A stretch of DNA of 64,000 nt from Amycolatopsis acidiphila (GTDB lineage Bacteria > Actinomycetota > Actinomycetes > Mycobacteriales > Pseudonocardiaceae), in assembly GCF_021391495.1 (NCBI RefSeq), contig NZ_CP090063.1, positions 7,378,001-7,442,000 of the forward strand, in the 5' to 3' direction. The notes beneath the pieces are model-generated. The model worked only from the letters and a program-made list of their open reading frames with translations. It was not told where the DNA came from and searched no databases. Made by a program: the position numbers and the translations under genes. Of the stretch, positions 56,386 through 64,000 are shown in pieces; position 1 is the stretch's first letter, and each line of letters begins with the position of its first letter.

Positions 56386-57182
56386 GCTCCTCCCGGTGCC
56401 ATCGTCGTGCTGGCGGCACCGGAGAGCATCTCATTGAGCCGCTGGCGCAGTGACGCGGCGTCCGCGGGGGCGATGGTGATCCAGTCGCGGCCGTCGTGCC
56501 CGCGGCTGGCCTGCGTGAAGTAGCGGCCGGAGTCGGTGTCGAACCAGCTCAGCACCGGCGTCCGGACCTTGCCGGACAGCCGCCCGCGGGCGTTCGCGCC
56601 GATCTGCCCGCCGCGCAGCCGCGGCTGCGCCTGCAGCCGGGCGAGCGCCTTGCGGTCCTCGTCCGCGCTGACGCGGCCCGAGGCGTCCGGCACCCGCCGC
56701 TGCAGGAAGTCCGCTCCAGTGCCGGTGAGCAGCTGCTCCAGCGGCACCGTGATCGACTTCTCCGCACCGCGCGGTGCCGGCGGCAGCAGCGAGACGATCG
56801 CACTGGCCAGGCCGTCGGCCGGAGCCGGGTGGAAGTGGAAGCCCCGCTCGTCCTGGACGGCCAGCACCCCCTCGCCTCCCAGCCCGGCCGCCACGGCGAG
56901 CAGCGGACGCGCGTTCGGCGCGGCGAGGTGCACCGAATCGAGACTCACGTCGGAGCTCGCCAGCATCTCGAAGAAGTTCTCGACATGCGGCTCGGGGCGC
57001 CCCCGACCGTTCGCGACGCCACGGCGGGCCAGTTCGGCCATCGTCTGCCGGCGCAGATCCGCGCGTTCGTCCAGGGTCGCCCCGTGCGATCGGAACTCCA
57101 GTGGATAGGGCAGCTCACCTGCCCCGAACGACTCCCACAGGAAGTCCAGCTCCAGCGGAGTCAGCAGCTCCGCACGCGTCAC
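56379..57182 (-). CDS. EspG-like ESX secretion chaperone, copy 2
   Basis: 267-residue paralogue of the preceding protein: LLTPLELDFLWESFGAGELPYPLEFRSHG at the start and LRGGQIGANARGRLSGK, VLSWFDTDSGRYFTQA near the end (in parts). The two copies align over their whole length, so they probably arose by tandem duplication and may each bind a different PPE-like client or different ends of one client. Starts within the PPE-like gene by four bases. Confidence 0.8.
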   Translation of the reverse strand: MTRAELLTPLELDFLWESFGAGELPYPLEFRSHGATLDERADLRRQTMAELARRGVANGRGRPEPHVENFFEMLASSDVSLDSVHLAAPNARPLLAVAAGLGGEGVLAVQDERGFHFHPAPADGLASAIVSLLPPAPRGAEKSITVPLEQLLTGTGADFLQRRVPDASGRVSADEDRKALARLQAQPRLRGGQIGANARGRLSGKVRTPVLSWFDTDSGRYFTQASRGHDGRDWITIAPADAASLRQRLNEMLSGAASTTMAPGGAW

Positions 57183-58552
57183 TCTTCGTCCTCGTCGGAC
57201 CAGGCGCCGATGACCGGCGGCGCGGTCGCCACGTTGGCGCCGAACGCCTCGTCGGGGTCGGCTTCGACGAGGTACGAGGCCCGGGTGTGCTCCTTGTCCT
57301 CCTCGCCGCCCTGCGCACCGGCGCCGCCCATGCCACCCATCCCGGGCGGCGGGGTGTTGCCGCCACCGATCGTGCCGTTGGGCGACACCACCGGCCCCTG
57401 CGGCGCGTTCGCGGCGGCGCTGTGGCCCTGCTGCTGGGCCTGGTCGGTGCTCGCCGCGGCGGTCTCGTCCGGGTTCTGCTTGGCACCGGTCTTGCTGCCC
57501 CGGCCCAGGGCCGCCTTGCCCGCGGCCGCGCCGAGCCCGGCGCCGGCGAGGCCGAGCCCGACCCCGAGCGCCGCACCGCCACCGCTGGAGGACGTCGGCA
57601 CCGGCGTCGTCTGCGCGGCCGGGGCCACGCCCGCACCGGAGACCACGCCAGGACCCGCGGGCACCGGACCGCCCGCGGCGCCACCGACACCGGCGGGACC
57701 GCCGGCCTGGCCCACCGCACCGAGGTGGGCGCCGAACGCCGAGGCGCCGCCGGACGAGTCCACGCCGCCCAGCTGCATGCCGGGCGCGGGGCCGAGCGAA
57801 CCGACGGCCGGGGCACCGGCCATCGAGCCCGGACCGGAGACCGACGAAGCCTTGGTGGCGCCGAACGTGCCGTCCGGCGGGAGGCCGAGCGAGTCCGGGC
57901 CGAAGCTCGGCGTGGAGTTGTCGACCTCGGACATCGCCTGGGTGTAGGCGTTGAAGTACTGGACCTGCTGCGCGTGCACCGACTTGGCCTCGTCGGCCTG
58001 CTGCTTCATGTCGGCGACCATCGCGGCCGGACCGCCCGCGAGCATCGCCGCGGTCTGTTTGGCCGGGTCGAACTCCTTCGGCGCCGGCATCTTCTTGACC
58101 TCGGCGGCGGCCGCGGCCTGCTGCACCATCCGGCTCGACATCGTGTGCGCCGCGTCGCCGGCCTGCTGACTGGAGTTGGCGATGCCCACCAGCGCGCCCT
58201 GCGCGGCGCCGGCACCGTGGCCGACCCAGGCACTGCCGAGCTCGGTGATCGCGTTGTACAGGTCGTTGGCCGCCTGGTGCAGCTCGTCGCCGTGGCCCTT
58301 CCAGACCTGGCCGGTGGCCTCGGCGGACGCCGGGTCGTTGTTCACCGTCGCGCCCTGGTACAGCTGCGTGCTCTCCTGCGAGGCCCAGTTCGGCGGGCTG
58401 CCGATCGCGCGGTCCGAGCCGTACTGGAACCCGCCGGCACCGCTGCGGGCCTGCTGCACGATCGCCGCGCTCTGCCCGTTGTCACCGAGCGGCACGGAGC
58501 TGGTCGGCGTGCCGCTGCCGGTGGAGTCTCTCTGGTCGTCGAAGCCGCTCAT
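57179..58552 (-). CDS. PPE-like type VII secretion substrate
   Basis: 457 residues. A helical N-terminal region (about 50-200) has WKGHGDELHQAANDLYNAI and SAWVGHGAGAAQ, a WxG turn typical of the WXG100/PPE helical hairpin. After residue 200 the chain is Gly/Pro/Ala-rich, with repeated short PxG and GxA segments and one Ala-Gly stretch. Probable ESX substrate, exported with the small PE-like protein upstream; EspG-like proteins follow as chaperones. A true PPE motif is not visible, so the family name is by similarity of fold and context. Confidence 0.7.
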   Translation of the reverse strand: MSGFDDQRDSTGSGTPTSSVPLGDNGQSAAIVQQARSGAGGFQYGSDRAIGSPPNWASQESTQLYQGATVNNDPASAEATGQVWKGHGDELHQAANDLYNAITELGSAWVGHGAGAAQGALVGIANSSQQAGDAAHTMSSRMVQQAAAAAEVKKMPAPKEFDPAKQTAAMLAGGPAAMVADMKQQADEAKSVHAQQVQYFNAYTQAMSEVDNSTPSFGPDSLGLPPDGTFGATKASSVSGPGSMAGAPAVGSLGPAPGMQLGGVDSSGGASAFGAHLGAVGQAGGPAGVGGAAGGPVPAGPGVVSGAGVAPAAQTTPVPTSSSGGGAALGVGLGLAGAGLGAAAGKAALGRGSKTGAKQNPDETAAASTDQAQQQGHSAAANAPQGPVVSPNGTIGGGNTPPPGMGGMGGAGAQGGEEDKEHTRASYLVEADPDEAFGANVATAPPVIGAWSDEDEE

Positions 58553-58565
58553 GCCCGCCCCCTGG

Positions 58566-58934
58566 TTACGCCCGCCCGGACAGCGCGTCCGAGGCGTCCT
58601 GGTCGATCTGCTGGTAGTGGCTCATCGCCGCGACGATGGCCTGCTCGGCCTGTGCGTACTGGCCGTAGAGGTTCTGCAGGGCCGTGGTGTAGGAGTCACC
58701 GCCGCCGTCGGCGCGCTGGACGAACTTCGCGGCGATGGCGTTGCCCACCGGGTTCGCACCGAGCTTCGGGGCCTCGGCGAGGGCGCCTGAGCTGCGCAGG
58801 AGGTTTTCCACCGAGTCCTTGCCGGCGCGGATCTTCTTCAGCACTGTCTGCGCGGCGTCCGGGTCCACTCCCAGCTGACCGTTGACCGCCGCGTTCCTGA
58901 ACGCCGCGGCATCCCCGTAGCTGCTGTTCCCCAT
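58566..58934 (-). CDS. Small PE-like/WXG100-like ESX protein
   Basis: 122-residue helical protein starting MGNSSYGDAAAFRNAAVNGQLG, with two long helices and a turn around LRSSGALAEAPKLGANPVGN. Size and its position directly before the PPE-like gene (13-base gap) match PE-like or WXG100 partners that form a helical heterodimer with PPE proteins. No canonical PE dipeptide or YxxxD/E tail is clear. The ATG at 58934 has AGGAGAG upstream. First gene of the operon. Confidence 0.65.
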   Translation of the reverse strand: MGNSSYGDAAAFRNAAVNGQLGVDPDAAQTVLKKIRAGKDSVENLLRSSGALAEAPKLGANPVGNAIAAKFVQRADGGGDSYTTALQNLYGQYAQAEQAIVAAMSHYQQIDQDASDALSGRA

Positions 58935-59088
58935 CGGTTCTCTCCTGCCCCAAGTCGATGCCGGGAGTACCGGCCCGGCTACCCCTGTTCGCATAGGTTA
59001 ACGCACTCGGACAGGCAGTATGACGCGTTCGCACGACCTCGGGTTCCGCTTTTTCCGCACCGGTCGTCAGACATTCACCCTGCGTTAC

Positions 59089-59649
59089 TCAGGAGCTGTA
59101 GACCTTGGGGTCGAGGGTCCCGATGTAGGGGAGGTCGCGGTAACGCTCCGCATAGTCGAGGCCGTAGCCGACGACGAACTCGTTCGGGATGTCGAACCCG
59201 ACGTACTTCACGGGCACGTCCACCTTGACGGCCTCCGGCTTGCGCAGCAGCGAGCAGACCTCGAGCGAGGCCGGACTGCGGCTCGCGAGGTTCTTCAGCA
59301 GCCAGGACAGCGTAAGCCCCGAGTCGACGATGTCCTCGACGATCAGCACGTGCTTGCCGGTGATGTCGCGGTCGAGGTCCTTCAGGATCCGCACGACGCC
59401 CGAGGACGACGTCGCGGAGCCGTAGGAGGACACCGCCATGAACTCCAGCTGCGCCGGCATCGGCAGCGCGCGGGCGAAGTCGGTCATGAACATGACCGCG
59501 CCCTTGAGCACGCCGACCAGCAGGAGGTCGGCCGTGACGCCGTCCCGTGCGTAGTCCGCCGCGATCTGCTTGGCGAGTTCGTTGATCTTGTCCTGGATCT
59601 GCTGCTCGGTGACGAGCACGGAGGCGATCTCGCCTTCGTACAAGGTCAT
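59089..59649 (-). CDS. hpt: Hypoxanthine phosphoribosyltransferase
   Basis: 186-residue purine-salvage enzyme. The PRPP motif [11 protein letters not shown] covers residues 101-111; [15 protein letters not shown] and [22 protein letters not shown] complete the family pattern. The ATG at 59649 overlaps the tilS stop by four bases, so the pair is coupled. Homologue of Rv3624c. Confidence 0.96.
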   Translation of the reverse strand: MTLYEGEIASVLVTEQQIQDKINELAKQIAADYARDGVTADLLLVGVLKGAVMFMTDFARALPMPAQLEFMAVSSYGSATSSSGVVRILKDLDRDITGKHVLIVEDIVDSGLTLSWLLKNLASRSPASLEVCSLLRKPEAVKVDVPVKYVGFDIPNEFVVGYGLDYAERYRDLPYIGTLDPKVYSS

Positions 59650-60602
59650 TCCCCTTTGGCTTCTTCGCGACGATTCATGCTCAGCCTGCCACGCGTCCGC
59701 GTGACGACCAAGCTGCCCGGCAACCACACCCCGCCCTGACCACGCCATTCGCCGATCAACGCGTCGACCGAACGCAGCTGCGCGTCAGAAAGATCACACG
59801 CGCCCCGCTCGATCAGCCAGCGCCGGAGCACCCGGCGCCGCAACGCGGGCGGCACCGGCTCAAGTGCCCCGACCTCGAGCGTCTCGCCCTCGCCGCACAG
59901 CTGCGCGGCGAGGGCATCGAGGGTTTCGTGATCCTCGCGCAGCTGGGTCGCGGTGCGGGCGAGCGCGGCGGCTACCCCACCGGAAAGGACGTCTTCGAGC
60001 AGCGGCAGCACCTCCGTGCGCAGCCGGACCCGGGTGAACCGCGGATCGGTGTTGAACGGGTCCTCCCACGGCTCGACGCCCAGCGCCGCGCAGGCCGCGC
60101 GGGTGGCCGAGCGCGGCACGTCCAGCAGCGGACGGCCCCACGGCGGGTCGAACGGCTTCATCCCGGCGATCGACCGCGGGCCGGAGCCGCGGCCGAGGCC
60201 GAGCAGCACCGTCTCGGCCTGGTCGTCCCTGGTGTGCCCGAGCAGCACCAGATCGCGTCCCTTGCCCGACAACGCCGCGTACCGGGCCCGCCGGGCGGCC
60301 GCCTCCACCCCACCCGGACCGCTGACGTCGACGGTCAGCACCTCCGCCTCGTCGACGCCGAGCCTGCGCGCGGTGTCGGCGGCGGTCTCGGCGACCTCCG
60401 CGGAGCCGTCCTGCAGGCCGTGGTCCACGACCAGCGCGCGCACCCGCAGGCCCAGCTTGTGCCCCTCGTGCGCGGCCGCCTCGGCGAGCGCGAGGGAGTC
60501 GGCGCCGCCGGAGACGGCGACGTCGAAGTCCGACTCGGCCCGTGCGGCAAGGAACCGCCGCACGGCCAGCCGGACCGGGATCAGGACGTCATCCGTGCAC
60601 AC
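59646..60602 (-). CDS. tilS: tRNA(Ile)-lysidine synthetase
   Basis: 318-residue PP-loop ATPase that modifies the tRNA-Ile2 wobble cytidine to lysidine. The ATP-binding SGGADSLAL is at residues 31-39; [22 protein letters not shown] near 120 is the second signature. The C-terminal substrate-binding domains are present but short, as in actinobacteria. Homologue of Rv3625c, upstream of hpt as in mycobacteria. Confidence 0.95.
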   Translation of the reverse strand: MCTDDVLIPVRLAVRRFLAARAESDFDVAVSGGADSLALAEAAAHEGHKLGLRVRALVVDHGLQDGSAEVAETAADTARRLGVDEAEVLTVDVSGPGGVEAAARRARYAALSGKGRDLVLLGHTRDDQAETVLLGLGRGSGPRSIAGMKPFDPPWGRPLLDVPRSATRAACAALGVEPWEDPFNTDPRFTRVRLRTEVLPLLEDVLSGGVAAALARTATQLREDHETLDALAAQLCGEGETLEVGALEPVPPALRRRVLRRWLIERGACDLSDAQLRSVDALIGEWRGQGGVWLPGSLVVTRTRGRLSMNRREEAKGE

Positions 60603-61650
60603 GCCGGACCCACGCCTCCGGGTCGGCGATCTCCGCGCGGCTGGGCAGCGTGTTCGGCGAGGTCCAGACGGCGTTGAAGCCGGTCATGCCCACCCGGTCG
60701 ACGACGTGCCGGGTGAACGCCGCGCCCTGCGCGTACTGGCGGATCTTGGCGTCGACCCCCAGCAGGCTGCGCAGCAGCCGGTCGAGCAGGCCACCGCCCT
60801 TGCGGCGGGCGGTGAACCGGGAACGGATCATTTCGACGGCGGGCACCACGCCCGGGCCGACGGCGTCCATCACGTAGTCGGCGTGGCCTTCGAGGAGGGT
60901 GGACAGCGCGAGCAGCCGGTCGAAGACCTCACGCTGCTGCGGCGAGCGAAGCAGCTGCGCCAGCGCCACCACCCCGCCGTCCGCCTTGGCGCGCTTGGCT
61001 TCCCGCAGCGCCTCGGGCAGCCTGCCGAGCAGGTCGCCGACGCCGTCGTCCTCAGCGGCGAGGCCGCCGACCAGTCGCTCGACCTCGTCCGCGAAGTAGT
61101 CCCGCAGCCAGCCGACGGCGGTGAACTGCAGGCGGTGGGTGCACTCGTGCAGGCACACCCACATCCGGAAGTCGCGGCCCGGCACCTGCATCGCGTGCTG
61201 GGCGGTGACGACGTTGGGCGCGACGAGCACCAGGCGGCCGCCGTCGCCGCCGAACGGGTCGTACTGGCCGAGCACGCGCGAGGCGAGGAACGCCAGCACG
61301 ACCCCGGTCTGCACGCCCGCGCCACCCGCGAGCACTGGCGCGAACGGGTTCGCCGGCAGCGTGCGCAAAGCCTTGCTGGTCAAGGCATCCAGCCCGGCGG
61401 CGGCGGAACGCACCCAGCCCGGCCGGTCGACGACCTCCCCGGGCAGCAGCGGCAGGCCCGCGCCGAGCCCGGTCAGCTCCCGGACGTGCGCCTCCGCGTC
61501 CACGGTCAGCTCGCGCAGCTCGCTCACCGCCAGCTGCGCCTCGGTGCGCGGCACCGACGGGCCGCCGCGGACGAGGAACGCACCCGTCGACGCGGCGAGC
61601 GACCAGTCCACCACCGGACGCGTCTTTTCCTCGCTCACCGTGCTGTTCAT
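60589..61650 (-). CDS. Zinc-dependent metalloprotease-like protein (DUF2342, Rv3626c-like)
   Basis: 353 residues. The zinc site HECTH (HExxH) lies near the middle in CLHECTHRLQF, and NVVTAQHAMQVPGRDFRMWV precedes it. This is the actinobacterial zincin_2/DUF2342 family, named for its fold; the substrate is unknown. The ATG at 61650 is used, since the upstream frame overlaps dacB. Same order as Rv3626c between tilS and dacB. Confidence 0.82.
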   Translation of the reverse strand: MNSTVSEEKTRPVVDWSLAASTGAFLVRGGPSVPRTEAQLAVSELRELTVDAEAHVRELTGLGAGLPLLPGEVVDRPGWVRSAAAGLDALTSKALRTLPANPFAPVLAGGAGVQTGVVLAFLASRVLGQYDPFGGDGGRLVLVAPNVVTAQHAMQVPGRDFRMWVCLHECTHRLQFTAVGWLRDYFADEVERLVGGLAAEDDGVGDLLGRLPEALREAKRAKADGGVVALAQLLRSPQQREVFDRLLALSTLLEGHADYVMDAVGPGVVPAVEMIRSRFTARRKGGGLLDRLLRSLLGVDAKIRQYAQGAAFTRHVVDRVGMTGFNAVWTSPNTLPSRAEIADPEAWVRRVHG

Positions 61651-61670
61651 TGCCCCGACGCTACCCGTCG

Positions 61671-63836
61671 CTAACCGCATCCGCAGCCACGCAGTGCGGC
61701 CGCCAGTGCGTCCAGTGCGGGGCGCGCCGCCACGATGTCCGAGCCGTTGGACATCATCGCGAACACCAGTACCCGGCCGTCCTTGTCGAGCACCACCCCG
61801 GCCAGCGTGTTGACGCCGGACAGGGTGCCGGTCTTCGCCCGTACCCAGCCCTTGCCCGCCGAGGAGTTCGCGTCGCCATAGCGGTCCGCCAGGGTGCCGC
61901 TGCCGCCTGCCACCGGAAGCCCTTCCAGCAACGGCCGCAGCTTCGCGGTGCGCGGGTCCTTGTTGTCCGGCGCGGCGGCGACGGTGAGCAGCTGGGCGAG
62001 CAGCCGCGGCGGCACCTTGTTCAAAGTGGACAGTCCACTGCCGTCGTTGAGCGCCACGCCCGAAACGTCGAAACCGTTCTGCGCCAACGTGTTCAGTGTC
62101 GTCTGTGCGACGCCGGCGAAGGTGGCCGGGGCGCCACTGGCGATCGCGGTCTGGCGGCCGACGGCCTCGGCGAGCGTGTTGTCCGAGATCTGCAACAGGT
62201 TGTCGACCAGCTCGGTCAGCGGAGCCGACCGCACCTCGCCGAGGACCTTCGCGCCCTGCGGGGCCGTCGCGTGGCCGCTCGCGGTGGCACCGAGCCGCTG
62301 GGCGAAGGTCTGCAACAGGGTGCCCGCCGGGTCGGCCGACCGCAGGACCTCGTCCACCGTCGGGTTCGGCCGCCCCGCGTCGAGCATCCCGGGCACGATC
62401 GGCGCGGCGTACGTGGACGGCGCGTCATCCGGCGCCCAGCCGGGGGCGGTCAGCGGCCCGGAGAACAGCGACACGTCGATCTGCACCTTCTTGATGCTGC
62501 CGCCGGAAGCCTGTTTGACCTGTGCGACGAGGTCATCCAGATGCGCGGCGCCCGGCAGGACGGACTGCTGGCCGTCGGGCAGCGCGGACAGGGTCACGTC
62601 GCCTCCCGCGACGATGATCGCGGTGTCCGGCGAGGAACCCTGCACGACCTTCGTCGGGATCTGCAGGCCGTGGTCGAGCTTGAGCAACGCGGCCGACGTG
62701 GTGAGCAGCTTCGTCGCCGAGGCGGGGGTCAGCAGCTGGCTCGAGTTGTGGTTCCACAGGGTCGAACCGGTCGCCGGGTCGATCACGATGCCGGCCAGCG
62801 TGCCGAGCGCGGGGTTGGCGGCCGGGCCCGCGAGCTCGGCGGCCACGCCCGAGTTCGTCGGCGTGGGCGCCGAACTGCTGGGCGGTTGCAGCGCGAGGGT
62901 CACCGCGGCGGGCTCGGGGGTGTCGGCCTTCGGGAAGTTCGGCGCCCAGGGCAGGCCGAGGCGGTTGGAGACCGGCGGCAGCGCGAGCGCGACCCCGACG
63001 ACGATCACCACCACCAGTGCGACGGCACCGATCAGCAGGCCGCGGCGCTTGCGCTTGACGGGCTGTTCCGGCGGTGGCGGCGGGGTGGGCTCATCGGGCT
63101 GCGCGGACTCGGCGGGACGCACCTCTCCCGACGGCTCGATCCGCATCGGCTGGGCGTGCTGGAGGCCCGCGGGCGGGATGGGCCGCGGTGGCGGGGCCGG
63201 CCGCTGCTGGGGCTGGGGCTGGGGCTGGGGCTGGAGTTGCTGCGGCGCGGTGACCTGCGCCGAGGTCTCCTGGGGCCACCGCTGGCGGCCGTTCTGCTGC
63301 TGAGGTCCCCGCTGCTGGGGCTGGGGTCCACCCTGCTGAGGTCCACCCTGTTGGGGGTTCTGCCGCTGCCCGCCCGGCTGCTGCCCGCTCTGCTGCGGGC
63401 CGCCCTGCTGCTGGGGCCGCTGCTGAGGTCCCTGCTGCTGGGTCGGGCGCTGCTGCGCACGCGGCGGCAGCTGGATCGCGGGCAGGAAGGCGGTGCGTTC
63501 CTGGTCACTCTCCGGCTGCTCCTGCTTCGGCGGCGCAGCCTTCGGAGCTTCGGGCTTCGACTCCTCGGCTCTCGGCGCTTCGGGGTTCGGAGCTTCGGCC
63601 TTCGGCTCCTGAGGCTCCGCCGACTCCTGGGGCTCCGCCTGCTCCTTCGGCCGCTCGACCCACAGGGTCGGCTGCTCGGGCAGGGAGACCTCGGGCAACG
63701 GCAGGTGCGCGGTCGCACCGCTGTCCTGTTCCGCGTCGGCGGCCGGCTCGTCGGTCGCGCCGTCGGCGCCCTCGGCGGTCTCCGGCGTGTCGGAATCGTC
63801 CGACGGCCAAGCCGGCTCATCTTCGTGCGTCGGCAC
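61671..63836 (-). CDS. dacB: D-alanyl-D-alanine carboxypeptidase / PBP4 (DacB)
   Basis: 721 residues. A long Pro/Gln/Glu-rich, disordered N-terminal region (about 1-265) precedes one membrane anchor (GLLIGAVALVVVIVVGVALAL) and an extracytoplasmic S13 peptidase domain. The three active-site motifs are SATK (SxxK), SDN in DNLLQISDNTLAE and KTG in VRAKTGTLSG. It trims or cleaves peptidoglycan cross-links. The disordered region contains Gln/Gly/Pro repeats such as GGPQQGGPQPQQRGP. Homologue of Rv3627c, with a longer N-terminal tail. Confidence 0.93.
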   Translation of the reverse strand: MPTHEDEPAWPSDDSDTPETAEGADGATDEPAADAEQDSGATAHLPLPEVSLPEQPTLWVERPKEQAEPQESAEPQEPKAEAPNPEAPRAEESKPEAPKAAPPKQEQPESDQERTAFLPAIQLPPRAQQRPTQQQGPQQRPQQQGGPQQSGQQPGGQRQNPQQGGPQQGGPQPQQRGPQQQNGRQRWPQETSAQVTAPQQLQPQPQPQPQQRPAPPPRPIPPAGLQHAQPMRIEPSGEVRPAESAQPDEPTPPPPPEQPVKRKRRGLLIGAVALVVVIVVGVALALPPVSNRLGLPWAPNFPKADTPEPAAVTLALQPPSSSAPTPTNSGVAAELAGPAANPALGTLAGIVIDPATGSTLWNHNSSQLLTPASATKLLTTSAALLKLDHGLQIPTKVVQGSSPDTAIIVAGGDVTLSALPDGQQSVLPGAAHLDDLVAQVKQASGGSIKKVQIDVSLFSGPLTAPGWAPDDAPSTYAAPIVPGMLDAGRPNPTVDEVLRSADPAGTLLQTFAQRLGATASGHATAPQGAKVLGEVRSAPLTELVDNLLQISDNTLAEAVGRQTAIASGAPATFAGVAQTTLNTLAQNGFDVSGVALNDGSGLSTLNKVPPRLLAQLLTVAAAPDNKDPRTAKLRPLLEGLPVAGGSGTLADRYGDANSSAGKGWVRAKTGTLSGVNTLAGVVLDKDGRVLVFAMMSNGSDIVAARPALDALAAALRGCGCG

Positions 63837-63990
63837 GCACCCTCCTCATCGCGTCGGCGCACCAGTGACCAAACTAATGCGACATGCAGTGCACTCCCCA
63901 ACGGCGCGTGGTCCACACTAGTGAAGACAAGTTAGCGAAATCGTGAGCCGCCAGGGGCGGCCCGAAAAGACGAGTTCAGCGAGGATCGCC

Positions 63991-64000
63991 GTGGAGTTCG
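63991..64000 (+). CDS. ppa: First codons of inorganic pyrophosphatase (partial)
   Basis: Only ten bases are in the window. GTGGAGTTCG would read Met-Glu-Phe-Asp/Glu, which fits the usual MQFD/MEFD start of actinobacterial Ppa, and GAGGA at 63981-63985 is a suitable ribosome binding site. In mycobacteria ppa (Rv3628) follows dacB divergently. Identification rests mainly on position. Confidence 0.4.

Overview
The window is high-GC (about 70%) actinobacterial chromosome. Gene content and order point to a Pseudonocardiaceae member, most like Amycolatopsis (inferred from gene order and protein character; no search was run). Much of it matches, in pieces, the Mycobacterium tuberculosis block Rv3579c-Rv3628: rlmB, cysS, ispF, ispD, carD, lpqE, radA; canB, mutY, alpha/beta hydrolase, mhuD; clpC, lsr2, lysS, coaX, panD, panC; the Rv3604c/Rv3605c pair; folK, folB, folP, folE, ftsH; hpt, tilS, Rv3626c, dacB and the first codons of ppa. 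Blocks of accessory genes lie between these pieces. No rRNA, tRNA or CRISPR array was seen.

Layout. 0-10 kb: a trehalose-phosphatase/GH15 fusion, a broken Uma2-like gene, a palindromic element, radA, lpqE, then the forward operon carD-ispD-ispF-HAD-cysS-rlmB. 10-23 kb: accessory genes: an MBOAT acyltransferase, an amino acid permease, a hendecad coiled-coil protein, two tandem DUF445 membrane proteins, an AlgX/AlgJ-like partner of the MBOAT protein, and a zinc-type ABC importer with a Zur-like box. 23-28 kb: LacI regulator, carbonic anhydrase, mutY, hydrolase, MhuD-like heme oxygenase, sirtuin, EEP-fold membrane protein. 28-35 kb: an M20 peptidase relic, a DrrAB exporter split by an IS110 element, and a large SARP/NB-ARC/TPR regulator. 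35-49 kb: clpC, an iron-box-controlled FhuF-like reductase, lsr2, lysS, and the pantothenate/CoA operon. 49-64 kb: MerR regulator, folate operon, ftsH, a four-gene type VII secretion accessory operon (PE-like, PPE-like, two EspG-like), hpt, tilS, metalloprotease, dacB.

The most striking item is a 300-residue intein inside FolE (GTP cyclohydrolase I). It interrupts the gene exactly before the zinc-binding active-site cysteine, so folate synthesis should depend on protein splicing. It carries both splicing domains and two LAGLIDADG-like motifs. Other points: an IspD in the normal operon position that lacks the CTP-binding loop and several catalytic residues; a 45-bp element found three times, each just after a stop codon and ahead of a same-strand gene; and a seven-to-eight-fold 11-residue repeat in a DivIVA-like coiled-coil protein.
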